Of a stretch of DNA of 64,000 bases, positions 8,307-16,243 are shown piece by piece. The notes beneath the pieces were generated by a model that was given only the letters and a program-made list of their open reading frames with translations, did no database searches and had not been told where the DNA came from. Positions within the stretch are counted from its first letter, which is position 1. Every line of letters starts with the position of its first letter. Both the position numbers and the translations under genes were made by a program. Source of the stretch: an uncultured Acidiphilium sp. (GTDB lineage: Bacteria; Bacillota; Clostridia; Christensenellales; Borkfalkiaceae); the NCBI GenBank assembly GCA_902495325.1, contig CABUWK010000007.1:1-64000 (forward strand), written 5' to 3'.

Positions 8307-9494
8307 CTAAATCACGGCGCTGCCCGCAAGCAGGATCATCACGACGACGGACAGAAAGAGAAATCCCGTGAGAAGGATCGCCGCGATGAGAAAGTCGAGC
8401 ACGACCGCCGTTTTTTCAAAAAAATCGCCGACGCGCCCGCCCGAAAGGGGTTCCGTAACCCCGGCGAGAAGTTTTAAAAGAAATCGCAGGGCGATCATGT
8501 TCGTCACGGGGACGATCGCCGCCGAAAAGACGACGAGGATTCCGAACACGCCGAGCGCGTTTTTTACGAGCGTTGCGGAAACGAGAATGACGTCCGCGCC
8601 TTCCTTTAAGATCCCGCCGACATAGGGCACGGAATTCCCGACGGCATATTTCAGCGTGCGAAGGGCGATCCCGTCGAACGAAGAAGCGGCGAGCCCCCGC
8701 ACCGTAAGATAAAGGGAAAACGTTGCGCCGAAAAGTCCGATCAGCCATTTCAGAAGGCTTTGAAAAAAAGAGAACAGAGAATTGAGCCTGATCCCCTTCC
8801 CGATATTCGAAACCGCGGCGATCGCAAAGAGAAAAGAAACGACGGGATAAACCACGTTTCCGATCACCGACGCCGAACAGACGGAAAAGAAGGACGCTGC
8901 CGGTCCGAACGCCGATACGGACGAACTTTGCCCCGTGGCTGCCATGATCGAAAGAAGAACGGGCAGAACGCCGTCTATCACGCCGGACATACGGTCGATC
9001 GTCTCTTTCGTTTCGTTCAGCGCTTCCGCCACAACGACGGACACGGCGGATATCACGACGGCAAACGTCACGAAATGCACAATCTCCCCCGTGCCGTTTT
9101 CGCTTTTTCCCGGAGCGAACGCCCGCGCGAGCGAGCAAAATACGATCAGGCAGAACAGCGAGACGATCAGCGGAAGTTTGTTTTTCAGCGAAGAGAACAA
9201 CAGCCCCTTCAGATAGGAAAACAAATCGGCGTAATCGGTCGCCGTCTCCCCTTTCATCGCCGAAAGAAGATCCTCTTTCAACGTTCCGTTTCCGCCGAAA
9301 AACCGCTCTGCAAGGTCTTCGTAATCGCTTAAAAAGCGAAGATCTATCTTATCGAGCATTTCTTCCACCGTCTCCCCGATCTTTTCCGCCGCGTTCCCCT
9401 TTTCCTCTTCCGCATGCACGGAAAGACGGGGAGAAAAGAAAAAGAGAATAAAAACAAGCATGAGGATCGCCGCGAATTTCTTCCCGCCCTTCAT
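8307..9494 (-). CDS. spoIIIAE: Stage III sporulation protein AE
   Basis: SpoIIIAE is the large polytopic membrane subunit of the SpoIIIA complex. I start at the ATG ending at 9494 because it gives a proper signal peptide (MKGGKKFAAILMLV... cleaved near SVHA) and a four-base ATGA overlap with spoIIIAD; the longer open frame to 9881 is spoIIIAD read out of frame. The resulting 395 residues have the usual length. After an amphipathic N-terminal region (about 30-110) there are several membrane helices, including the LPLIVSLFCLIVFCSL and LLAVV-type segments, and the conserved PYVGGILKEGADVIL element. Confidence 0.94.
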   Translation of the reverse strand: MKGGKKFAAILMLVFILFFFSPRLSVHAEEEKGNAAEKIGETVEEMLDKIDLRFLSDYEDLAERFFGGNGTLKEDLLSAMKGETATDYADLFSYLKGLLFSSLKNKLPLIVSLFCLIVFCSLARAFAPGKSENGTGEIVHFVTFAVVISAVSVVVAEALNETKETIDRMSGVIDGVLPVLLSIMAATGQSSSVSAFGPAASFFSVCSASVIGNVVYPVVSFLFAIAAVSNIGKGIRLNSLFSFFQSLLKWLIGLFGATFSLYLTVRGLAASSFDGIALRTLKYAVGNSVPYVGGILKEGADVILVSATLVKNALGVFGILVVFSAAIVPVTNMIALRFLLKLLAGVTEPLSGGRVGDFFEKTAVVLDFLIAAILLTGFLFLSVVVMILLAGSAVI

Positions 9495-9874
9495 AACAGT
9501 TTCATGACGACGGATATCACGTTTTCCGCCACGGGCACGGAAAGGGCGAATATGACGAGTTTCCCCGCAAACACGACTTTTTCGGACAGGCTTTTCAATC
9601 CGAAATCGTCGATCAGGGACGCCGCGAACTCGATGAGATAAGAGATCCCGAGGATCTTGATCACCAGGGCGACGATATCGGAAGAAATGCCTGTCGTATC
9701 GGAAAGATCCGAAAAAAAACGGACGAACCGCACGACGTACGAAAGAGACATCGTAAGAAGGAGCACCGAGGACGCGATCCCCGCCAGAAAGCCGTATTCT
9801 TTTCCGACGGAATTGAGATAGACCACGAGCACGGCGCAGACGATCCCTACGGCTACGATCCGGGCGATTTCCAT
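9491..9874 (-). CDS. spoIIIAD: Stage III sporulation protein AD
   Basis: SpoIIIAD is a small polytopic membrane protein of the SpoIIIA complex, related to SpoIIIAC. The 127-residue product starts MEIARIVAVGIV and has hydrophobic helices at about 5-20, 28-48, 72-90 and 104-125, with the conserved IVALVIKILGISYLIEFA core. Its stop overlaps the spoIIIAE start (ATGA), and its start lies within the last codons of spoIIIAC. Confidence 0.95.
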   Translation of the reverse strand: MEIARIVAVGIVCAVLVVYLNSVGKEYGFLAGIASSVLLLTMSLSYVVRFVRFFSDLSDTTGISSDIVALVIKILGISYLIEFAASLIDDFGLKSLSEKVVFAGKLVIFALSVPVAENVISVVMKLL

Positions 9875-10074
9875 ATGACATACAGATTAAAAATGTTTTT
9901 GATCTCGTCGAACAGCTCTCCTATCATGCCGATCACGAAGGTGAGAACGATGATAAGCCCCGCTAAAGCGACGAGCGTTGCAATGTCGTCCCGATCGGAT
10001 TTTTTCAGGATCTGGCAGATCACCGTCACCAATATCCCGATCGCGGCGATTTTAAAGATAACGTCTACACTCAT
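9853..10074 (-). CDS. spoIIIAC: Stage III sporulation protein AC
   Basis: SpoIIIAC is a very small membrane protein with two helices. I start at the ATG ending at 10074 (MSVDVIFKIAAIGILV), which overlaps the spoIIIAB stop by four bases; the longer frame to 10332 is an out-of-frame reading of spoIIIAB. The 73-residue product has the family core KKSDRDDIATLVALAGLII. It continues about eight residues (VIWKSPGS) past the usual FNLY-like end and so overlaps spoIIIAD by 22 bases, a small oddity. Confidence 0.93.
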   Translation of the reverse strand: MSVDVIFKIAAIGILVTVICQILKKSDRDDIATLVALAGLIIVLTFVIGMIGELFDEIKNIFNLYVIWKSPGS

Positions 10075-10550
10075 AATATCACGATCGTCGCCGCCATTCC
10101 GGCGAGAAATCCGAGCTTTCCCCCGAGAGAGGAATATCTCTTTTTCTCCTCGGCGCAGGCGGCGGCTTTCTGTCCGAAATAAACGGAATATTCTTCGAGA
10201 AGATCTTTTTCTCCCTGCAGGCTGTTCTTTCCCGCCTTGCCGAAATATTCGTTCGCGATCCGGATCTCCTCTTCCGTCAGGTCTCCGTTTTCCGCCGTGA
10301 AAGGCAGGTCGTTCTCGAGAGAGATCGCCCACAGGCGGAGCGTTTCCTTAAGTGCCGGATAGGAAGAAAGGCTTTCCCTCACGAATTCCGTAAGAGGTTT
10401 CCGCCGGAAGGAAAGATTTCTCGAAAATTCTTCGTTAAACCGTTTCAGCTCGGAAAAAAAGGAATATCTCCTGCCGTATTTTCCGACTGCCGCACGTCCG
10501 AGCACGGTCGACAGAACTACCGCAACTCCGCAGAAAAAGATTTCCCACAC
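10071..10550 (-). CDS. spoIIIAB: Stage III sporulation protein AB
   Basis: SpoIIIAB is a bitopic membrane protein of the SpoIIIA complex with similarity to type II/IV secretion platform proteins (T2SF fold). The 159 residues show an N-terminal membrane helix (about 3-20), a helical cytoplasmic domain (RRYSFFSELKRFNEEF... with the EEYSVYFGQKAA element) and a C-terminal membrane helix (LGFLAGMAATIVIL). The start lies inside spoIIIAA (34-base overlap) and the stop overlaps spoIIIAC by four bases. Confidence 0.93.
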   Translation of the reverse strand: MWEIFFCGVAVVLSTVLGRAAVGKYGRRYSFFSELKRFNEEFSRNLSFRRKPLTEFVRESLSSYPALKETLRLWAISLENDLPFTAENGDLTEEEIRIANEYFGKAGKNSLQGEKDLLEEYSVYFGQKAAACAEEKKRYSSLGGKLGFLAGMAATIVIL

Positions 10551-11383
10551 ATCGTTTTCACCTCCCCGACCTCACCGTTTTTCAAAAATACGAGATAGCG
10601 GAACATTCCGTTTTGCGCCGCGCGTCCGACCCCCTCTTTTCCGAAAAGATCTTCCGGGGTCGACGCATGAACGGATGCGATCACCGTAACGCCCGATCTT
10701 GCCGCAAAAGCGATCGCGTCGGCGTCCTCTTTTCCCATGATCTCGTCGCACACGATCACGTCCGGGCGGAGCACGCGGATCCCGTTTCCGAAACCGAAAG
10801 TTTTGCCCGCACCCGTAAGCACGTCCGAATTTTTTCCGAGACAGAACGCCCCGTTTGCCGAAAGTTCGGAACGCTCGTCGAGAAAGAGAACGTTTTTGTC
10901 AAGCTCGTCCGAAATCGTTCTTCCGAGATCGCGGATAAAGGTCGTTTTCCCGTGGTACGGGGGCGAAATCACAAGGCAGTTCCCTTCCCGTTTCCGGTAA
11001 TACTCCGAGAAAAAGCCTGCCGCACACCCGTGCACGTCGTGCGGGAAACGAATGCAAAGCGAAGTGAACGAGGTAAAAACGATCCCGTTTTCCCCTTCCG
11101 CCGCTTTGCCGCAAATACCGACGCGTTCCCCTTCGGAAGAAGTGACGAATCCCCGTTTTAACGTATCTTCCGCGCGATATAAGGAATACTCGCAAAGCCG
11201 CATCACGGTTTTTTCGACCTCTTCTTCCGTCGGAACATAGCCGAGCTCTCTTCTCTCCGCACCCTTTCCCCGTCTCACGAAAACGACCGTTCGTTCGCCT
11301 GTCCTCAGACGGATCTCCGTGAGAAGCTCCCGCGGGATCTCCGCAACAAGCCGCCTGAGCTCCGCGGGTAAAAACTTCACCAT
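10517..11383 (-). CDS. spoIIIAA: Stage III sporulation protein AA (ATPase)
   Basis: SpoIIIAA is the cytoplasmic secretion-type ATPase that is thought to power the SpoIIIA-SpoIIQ channel in the mother cell. The 288-residue product has a P-loop written SPPYHGKT at residues 140-147, a Walker B region DVIVCDEI at about 207-214, and an N-terminal regulatory half with the RVGICGKA strand. An AAAGGA ribosome binding site precedes the ATG. It is the first gene of the operon. In known spore-formers this operon is transcribed by sigma-E; no unambiguous sigma-E site could be picked in the short upstream region. Confidence 0.94.
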   Translation of the reverse strand: MVKFLPAELRRLVAEIPRELLTEIRLRTGERTVVFVRRGKGAERRELGYVPTEEEVEKTVMRLCEYSLYRAEDTLKRGFVTSSEGERVGICGKAAEGENGIVFTSFTSLCIRFPHDVHGCAAGFFSEYYRKREGNCLVISPPYHGKTTFIRDLGRTISDELDKNVLFLDERSELSANGAFCLGKNSDVLTGAGKTFGFGNGIRVLRPDVIVCDEIMGKEDADAIAFAARSGVTVIASVHASTPEDLFGKEGVGRAAQNGMFRYLVFLKNGEVGEVKTMCGKSFSAELR

Positions 11384-11511
11384 AACTTGTCCTTTCCGGG
11401 AACTTTTTTCCGGACGGGAAAGACCGGAATCCCGTTATGTTTTAACGGCTGCAAGGCTTGACGGTGTCCGGCTATCCGATTTATTATTATGCGGAGAACC
11501 TTTCCGGTAGA
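11384..11511 (-). promoter_or_regulatory. Leader/promoter region of the spoIIIA operon
   Basis: This 128-base gap between spoIIIAA and the next terminator must contain the operon promoter. On the minus strand a GCATAAT (11484-11490) is a partial match to the sigma-E -35 consensus, but I do not see a convincing CATACA-type -10 at the right distance. The region is therefore marked by position rather than by a secure motif. Confidence 0.35.
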
Positions 11512-11546
11512 ACAAAAAAAGAAACCCGAAGGTTTCTTTTTTTTGT
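11512..11546 (-). terminator. Bidirectional intrinsic terminator after the P-II/DUF1538 genes
   Basis: GAAACC (11521-11526) pairs with GGTTTC (11531-11536) around CGAA, and the stem is extended by a long A-run on the left and T-run on the right. It can terminate in both directions. On the minus strand it ends the trmB-DUF1538-P-II cluster and insulates the spoIIIA operon. A second GC-rich hairpin (TCGCCGT at 11561-11567 with ACGGCGA at 11582-11588) lies between it and the P-II-like stop. Confidence 0.88.
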
Positions 11547-11594
11547 TAAGCCTGGCACATTCGCCGTCTGCCACGCCGGCAACGGCGATTTATT

Positions 11595-11939
11595 TTAGTC
11601 GGGTTTATTCGTTTCCGTTTCTTCGTCCGGCAGCCAGGATGCCCCCAGCACGTTATCTACGGGAAGGGAGAAACAGATTCCCTTTCCCGGAGAATTGAGC
11701 CCCGTTGCGGAAATAATGGCGTGCATGATGCCGTTTTTCCGTTCTTTTTCGGTCAGGATGAAAATGATCTCTTTTTCTTCGCGGATGGTCAGTCCGAAAA
11801 GTTTTTCCACTTCGTGCCGTCCCGTTCCGCGAGCCGTCAGGATCGTGCCGCCCTTTGCGCCGCCCTTCCGCGCGGCGTCCATCGCTTCGTCGGCAAAGTC
11901 CTTGTTGATGATCGTTACGATCAGTTCGTGTTCTTTCAT
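11595..11939 (-). CDS. P-II-like regulatory protein, short T-loop (first of pair)
   Basis: This 114-residue protein has the ferredoxin-like fold pattern of GlnB/GlnK-type P-II proteins: a beta-strand start MKEHELIVTIINKDF, a helix, the TARGTGR strand turn, and a C-terminal PGKGICFSLPVDNVLG element that matches the P-II GDGKIFVLPV region. The segment corresponding to the T-loop is several residues shorter than in GlnB and lacks its usual tyrosine, so uridylylation is unlikely. It overlaps the second P-II-like gene by four bases and is translationally linked to a DUF1538 membrane protein. I infer that the pair senses a small ligand for that protein; the ligand is unknown. Confidence 0.82.
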   Translation of the reverse strand: MKEHELIVTIINKDFADEAMDAARKGGAKGGTILTARGTGRHEVEKLFGLTIREEKEIIFILTEKERKNGIMHAIISATGLNSPGKGICFSLPVDNVLGASWLPDEETETNKPD

Positions 11940-12283
11940 TTCGCACCTCCCAGAATATCCATTCCGCTTAAAATACGAAGGGTCGCGGGTCCCCCGACGC
12001 TCGAAACGGGGATCGTGAACGCGATGCCGTTTCCCTTTTTCAATATGGCGAAATCGGTGGTCAGAATGTTTTTGATCTCCTCGATAACCGAAGAGGACGC
12101 CGTGGAAAGAATCACGTTTTTATCCGTTTCGCCGACGCCTAAAAGATCGAGCACTTCCGACCGCGCCGTTCCGCGCGCATTGACCACGTGTATGAAGTTC
12201 ACGCCGCAGTCCGTAAGCCGTTGCACGAGTTTCGCCGTTTTTTCGGCGTCGATGATCACGATGAGAAATTCAAGCTTATCCAT
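11936..12283 (-). CDS. P-II-like regulatory protein, short T-loop (second of pair)
   Basis: A 115-residue paralogue of the neighbouring P-II-like protein. It shares the layout MDKLEFLIVIIDAEK, NARGTARSEVLDLLG and KKGNGIAFTIPVSSVGG, the last being the P-II C-terminal nucleotide/strand element. The T-loop region is likewise shortened. The start overlaps the DUF1538 stop by eight bases and the stop overlaps the next P-II-like gene by four, so all three are probably made together. The two copies have diverged clearly, which would fit a heteromeric sensor, though this is inference. Confidence 0.82.
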   Translation of the reverse strand: MDKLEFLIVIIDAEKTAKLVQRLTDCGVNFIHVVNARGTARSEVLDLLGVGETDKNVILSTASSSVIEEIKNILTTDFAILKKGNGIAFTIPVSSVGGPATLRILSGMDILGGAK

Positions 12284-13973
12284 TGGCGTTTTCCTCCTTC
12301 AAAGTTTCTTTTCTCAGCTTTAAAAGGTCGCCGAGTTCCGCTTTTTTCTCTTCGAGATCGCCCTGCAAACGCGAGATCTCCTCTCTCAGCACTCTGATTT
12401 TTTCGTCGATCTCCTCGATCGTCCACTTTCTGCCGGCAAGACACTCGCGATCGGCATACAGATCGTCCAGTTCGATGATCTCCCCTTCGCGGAGAAGAAG
12501 TTCGTGGAATGCCCGCGTTGCCTTTCTCTCCGCTTTGCCCGATTTCAGTTTGTATATGAAACCGATCGCCTGTACGGCGATAAGCGGAGTCATGGCGACC
12601 ATGGATACCACGCCGAACGTTTCTCCGGCGGCATAGCCGTAAACAGAAACGCAGGCGCCCGTCGCGAAAGGAAGAAGGAAGGTCGCCGTCATCGGTCCCG
12701 AAGCGACCCCGCCCGAGTCGAATGCGATGCCCGTGAATATTTCCGGAACAAAGAACATCGACACGATCGCAAGCCCGTAACCGATCGCGAGGAACCAGCG
12801 GATATCGATCCCCGTCGCCACGCGGAGCATCGCAAGCCCCACGGCAACCGCCATTGCTACGGCAAGGGTCAGAAGCATCGTTTTCTGTCCGATCACGTTG
12901 TTCGTCGTCTTTGCGACCTGTCTCGCAAGGATATGTACGGCAGGCTCGGCAAACACGATGAAAAGCCCTACGACCATTCCGACGGGAACGATCAGCCATT
13001 TGTTTGCCGCCGCGAGCACTTTTCCGATATACTGTCCGGTCGGCATGAATCCGACGTTCACCCCTACGAAGAAGAAGGACAGTCCGACCACGGCATACGC
13101 CATGCCGATCAGAATTTTAACGAGGGGTTTCTTTCCCATTTTTATGGAAAAGATCTGAAAGAGAATGAACACGAGGAAGATCGGCGCAAGCGCGATGAGA
13201 ACTTCTTTGAAATACACGGGGATCCCGCGGAGAAAGGACAGAGCCACGTCGCCGTAAGAAGAGAACCCCGCCGTGATCTCGTTCGGTTTCGGATCGATCT
13301 TCATGACGATCCCGAGAACGATGACGGCGAGAATGGGACCGAGCGAACAGATCCCGATCGTGCCGAATTCGCTGTCTCCCCCGTCCTTACCGCCGAGGAC
13401 GGTCGAAATGCCGGCACTCAGGGCGATGATGAAGGGAACGGTGATGGGACCCGTCGTCACCCCGCCCGAGTCGAATGCGAGAGAAACGACGGATTCGTCC
13501 GCGACGAATACGAACACGAAAGCGACCGCATACAAAACAAGGAGAAGATATTTCAGTTTGACGCGGAACAGGATCCTTAATACCGAAAGCAGCATGAACA
13601 CGCCGACGCCGATCGCGATGATGTATTTCAAAGCGGCGATCCCCGCCTGTTCCTGCAGAACGGCAAGGTCGGGTTCGGCGATCGTGACGATAAATCCGAG
13701 CACGAAACTCATCGCGAGAAGAAACCACAGTTTTTTACTCGTGGTGATTTTCGAACCGATGTGTTCGCCGATCGGGCTGAGCGATTTTTCGACGCCAAGC
13801 GTGTAAAGCCACATTCCTACGATCAGAAATACGGAACCGACCAGAAAGGCGCATAAATCGAAACCGGGCATCGGCTTTACCGTGAAGTTCACGATCAATA
13901 TGATCGCCACGATCGGCAGGGTCGAGAAAACCGACTCCCGCAGTTTCTTCAGTAAAACGTTATTCTTCGTCAA
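12276..13973 (-). CDS. DUF1538 family membrane protein with C-terminal coiled coil
   Basis: A 565-residue polytopic membrane protein of the DUF1538 family, whose function is not established; a transport role is often assumed. It is an internal duplication. The first half contains VTIAEPDLAVL at about 96-106 and FDSGGVTTGP at 167-176; the second contains VFAEPAVHIL at about 340-349 and FDSGGVASGP at 418-427. About twelve hydrophobic segments are visible. After residue 510 the protein becomes a charged heptad-like coiled coil of roughly 50 residues, which would be cytoplasmic and might contact the two downstream P-II-like proteins. It overlaps trmB at its start (14 bases). Confidence 0.85.
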   Translation of the reverse strand: MTKNNVLLKKLRESVFSTLPIVAIILIVNFTVKPMPGFDLCAFLVGSVFLIVGMWLYTLGVEKSLSPIGEHIGSKITTSKKLWFLLAMSFVLGFIVTIAEPDLAVLQEQAGIAALKYIIAIGVGVFMLLSVLRILFRVKLKYLLLVLYAVAFVFVFVADESVVSLAFDSGGVTTGPITVPFIIALSAGISTVLGGKDGGDSEFGTIGICSLGPILAVIVLGIVMKIDPKPNEITAGFSSYGDVALSFLRGIPVYFKEVLIALAPIFLVFILFQIFSIKMGKKPLVKILIGMAYAVVGLSFFFVGVNVGFMPTGQYIGKVLAAANKWLIVPVGMVVGLFIVFAEPAVHILARQVAKTTNNVIGQKTMLLTLAVAMAVAVGLAMLRVATGIDIRWFLAIGYGLAIVSMFFVPEIFTGIAFDSGGVASGPMTATFLLPFATGACVSVYGYAAGETFGVVSMVAMTPLIAVQAIGFIYKLKSGKAERKATRAFHELLLREGEIIELDDLYADRECLAGRKWTIEEIDEKIRVLREEISRLQGDLEEKKAELGDLLKLRKETLKEENANG

Positions 13974-14640
13974 TCGCGGTCACCTCCGCATAATAAATAC
14001 TCATTCCCCGGTCGGAAAACATCTTTTCGTATTCCGTTTCGATGTTATCGGCATAATCGTCCGCATGGAGGTCGAGAGAAAGATCGTCGACGCGGAACCC
14101 CGAAGAGGAAAAAGATACGAGGGAGTATTCGAAAAACTTTCTGTTGTCCGTTTTGAAAAAGATCTTTCCGCCTTTTTTCAGTATTTTTTTATAGACCCGG
14201 AGAAAAGCGGGATTTGTCAGACGTCTGTTTTTATAAGTATTTTTCGGATAGGGACAGGAAAAATTGAGATAGATCGCCAGAACGGAATCGTCCTTCAGAT
14301 AATAACGGAGATTCTGCGCGTCGCAGTTCAGATATCTGCAATTCGGCAAGCCGGACTTTTTTGCCCGTTCGGCTGCGTCCACGATCACGTTGGACAGTTT
14401 TTCAACGCCGAGAACGTTTCTGCCGGGATCGCGTTCCGCCAGTTCGCAGGAAAATTTACCCTTCCCGCAACCGATCTCGAGAAGCAATGGGTTATCGTTT
14501 CCGAAAACTTCTTTTTCGTCTATGTATCGCAACCTCTCTTTTTCGGGAAGATCGTAGATACCGCCCGCTTCGGTGAAAACGATATAATCTCCCGCCCCTT
14601 CGAGCCTTTCTTCCAGATGTTTCTTTCTTCGCATTCTCAT
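13960..14640 (-). CDS. trmB: tRNA (guanine-N7-)-methyltransferase TrmB, atypical motif
   Basis: TrmB makes m7G46 in tRNA using SAM. The 226-residue product has the SAM site LLEIGCGKGKF (about 53-63), the LGVEKLSNVI strand, and the C-terminal TEYE at 202-205. The family's highly conserved N-F-x-D-P-W-P-K motif reads LNFSCPYPK here (125-133): Cys129 replaces the conserved Asp and Tyr replaces Trp. The following NRRLT is intact. A TATAAT at 14684-14689 lies about 45 bases upstream of the ATG, but I see no good -35. Identity is clear; whether it is fully active is open. Confidence 0.88.
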   Translation of the reverse strand: MRMRRKKHLEERLEGAGDYIVFTEAGGIYDLPEKERLRYIDEKEVFGNDNPLLLEIGCGKGKFSCELAERDPGRNVLGVEKLSNVIVDAAERAKKSGLPNCRYLNCDAQNLRYYLKDDSVLAIYLNFSCPYPKNTYKNRRLTNPAFLRVYKKILKKGGKIFFKTDNRKFFEYSLVSFSSSGFRVDDLSLDLHADDYADNIETEYEKMFSDRGMSIYYAEVTAIDEE

Positions 14641-14759
14641 AAAACAGCCACACTCCGCTTTGCGCGATCCTAATTTACGGAATATTATATCTTTCCGATG
14701 TCTGTATAAAAAGGGGATTCAATGAAATTTGTCTGAAAAAGAGGAATAAGCGACGGATC

Positions 14760-15479
14760 CTAATTTTTTACCAGATTATCGTTCCCGCTTTTCACGAAGA
14801 GATCTCTGCTTTTCTGTCTCGATTTCAGCGTTTTCATAAACCCGTCCGGATCGAATTCCGAAATGGGGATCTCGAGTTTTAACGTCGATTCGTCGAAGGG
14901 AAGTTCGTCTTCTTCCGGACGGGGAAGACCGAACGTTTCGTTCAGTTCACCGAGTTCTTCGTTAAAATTCTTTACGATCTCGTCGATCGCGGCTTTCGTG
15001 GAACCTACGATCTCCCTTTTCAGGGATTCGAGATCGTCCTTTTTTTCGTCCACGACAAAATCGATCTTCTCGCGAAGACCGTTCAGTTTCTCGTCGTATG
15101 GTTTCAGCCTGTTGCCGATGGTAACGTTCAGAGTAGAAACGCGGGAAATGGCTTCCGAAAGCGCTTTGTTCGTCTCTTCGCTACCGCCCTCATCCTGCTG
15201 TTTTTTTCGTAAGGATTTCAACTCTTTCTGCGCGGTCTCGTAATCGGTTTCGGAGAAAAAATCCCTGCGAGCTTTTTCCTTTTCCGTTTCCAGAAGTAAC
15301 GATTCGTTTAAAAGAGAGAAAAATTCGTCGCCGAAAATTGCGGATGCCCTGTTCACCAAGGTTTCGCGCACGTCTTTCAGGGCGGCGTAAACCTTTGCCG
15401 TATATCTTTCCTTCAGGTCGTTTTTCAGCTCGTTATAACCGTCGCTGTAAATTTTTTCGAGCCCGTTTTCTTCCGTCAT
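14760..15479 (-). CDS. Hypothetical coiled-coil protein
   Basis: I do not recognise this 239-residue protein. It is highly charged and mostly helical by appearance, without membrane segments or a signal peptide. Residues about 65-165 contain long Glu/Lys/Leu-rich heptad-like stretches (for example KELKSLRKKQQDEGG and DDLESLKREIVGS), suggesting a coiled coil. The C-terminal third is acidic and Pro-containing (LPRPEEDELPFDES). It lies ten bases after the rluB-like gene on the same strand, so it is probably co-transcribed with it. No catalytic motif is visible. Confidence 0.75.
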   Translation of the reverse strand: MTEENGLEKIYSDGYNELKNDLKERYTAKVYAALKDVRETLVNRASAIFGDEFFSLLNESLLLETEKEKARRDFFSETDYETAQKELKSLRKKQQDEGGSEETNKALSEAISRVSTLNVTIGNRLKPYDEKLNGLREKIDFVVDEKKDDLESLKREIVGSTKAAIDEIVKNFNEELGELNETFGLPRPEEDELPFDESTLKLEIPISEFDPDGFMKTLKSRQKSRDLFVKSGNDNLVKN

Positions 15480-15489
15480 GCAATACCTC

Positions 15490-16194
15490 TCAGAGATTTT
15501 TCAGATAATAAACTTCCTCGGCGGAAAGTTTGCGGGTCTCGCCTCTGTCCAGACCGGAAAGCACGAGATCGCCGATTTTGATCCGTTTCAGGAAATCGAC
15601 GTTTTTCCCGACGGCTTCGAACATTTTTCTGACTTCTCTGTTCCGTCCTTCCGTAATGGTGATATGTAACTTCATGTAATCCTTCCCCGTTTCCGTCACG
15701 CGGAGATTGCATTTTTTCGTTTTTTTGCCGTCGATCACCACGCCGCCGCGGATCTTTTCGAGCTGTTCGTCCGTCGCGGTTCCCTCCAGGCGGACGAGAT
15801 ACGTTCTCGGGATCTCGTTGCTCGGATGCATCAGCCTGTTCGCAAGGTCTCCGTCGTTCGTGAAAAGAAGAAGCCCTTCGCTGTCGTAATCGAGTCTGCC
15901 CACAGGAAACACGCGCTGAGACAGAGGGGGAAGATAGTCCATGACCGTCTTTCTGCCCTTGTCGTCTTTCACGGTGCAGACGCACCCTTTCGGCTTGTTC
16001 ATGATATAATAAACGAATTCCGTTTTTTTGTTAAGTTTTTTTCCGTCGAAGGAAACGCTGTCCTTCGTCTCGTCGATCTCGGTGCCGAGCGCGCAGACCT
16101 TTCCGTTCACCTTCACGCGACCTTCCTCTATGATCTTGTCGCACGCTCTTCTGCTTCCGACGCCGCATTCGGCGAGAAATTTATTGATTCTCAT
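15490..16194 (-). CDS. rluB: RsuA/RluB family pseudouridine synthase
   Basis: This enzyme isomerises uridine in rRNA; RluB-type members act on 23S rRNA. The 234-residue protein has an N-terminal S4 domain (MRINKFLAECGVGSRRACD) and the catalytic domain with GRLDYDSEGLLLFTNDG around residue 98, where the Asp of RLDYDSEG is the catalytic residue. The TEGRNREVRKMFEAVG element confirms the RsuA/RluB branch. In many Firmicutes rluB lies near dacF/ytfJ-type sporulation genes, and that is the case here. Distinguishing RluB from RsuA or RluF function is not possible from sequence alone. Confidence 0.88.
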   Translation of the reverse strand: MRINKFLAECGVGSRRACDKIIEEGRVKVNGKVCALGTEIDETKDSVSFDGKKLNKKTEFVYYIMNKPKGCVCTVKDDKGRKTVMDYLPPLSQRVFPVGRLDYDSEGLLLFTNDGDLANRLMHPSNEIPRTYLVRLEGTATDEQLEKIRGGVVIDGKKTKKCNLRVTETGKDYMKLHITITEGRNREVRKMFEAVGKNVDFLKRIKIGDLVLSGLDRGETRKLSAEEVYYLKNL

Positions 16195-16243
16195 TATGCT
16201 TTTTCCTTTTGTTTTCTTTATTATCGCTTATATTTTTTCTTTA

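Noticed and set aside
8307..9881. spoIIIAE frame extended to 524 codons
   Set aside because: The extra 129 codons read spoIIIAD in another frame and are Arg-rich nonsense; the signal peptide and ATGA overlap fix the start at 9494.
9853..10332. spoIIIAC frame extended to 159 codons
   Set aside because: The added part is spoIIIAB read out of frame; the start at 10074 gives the conserved small protein.
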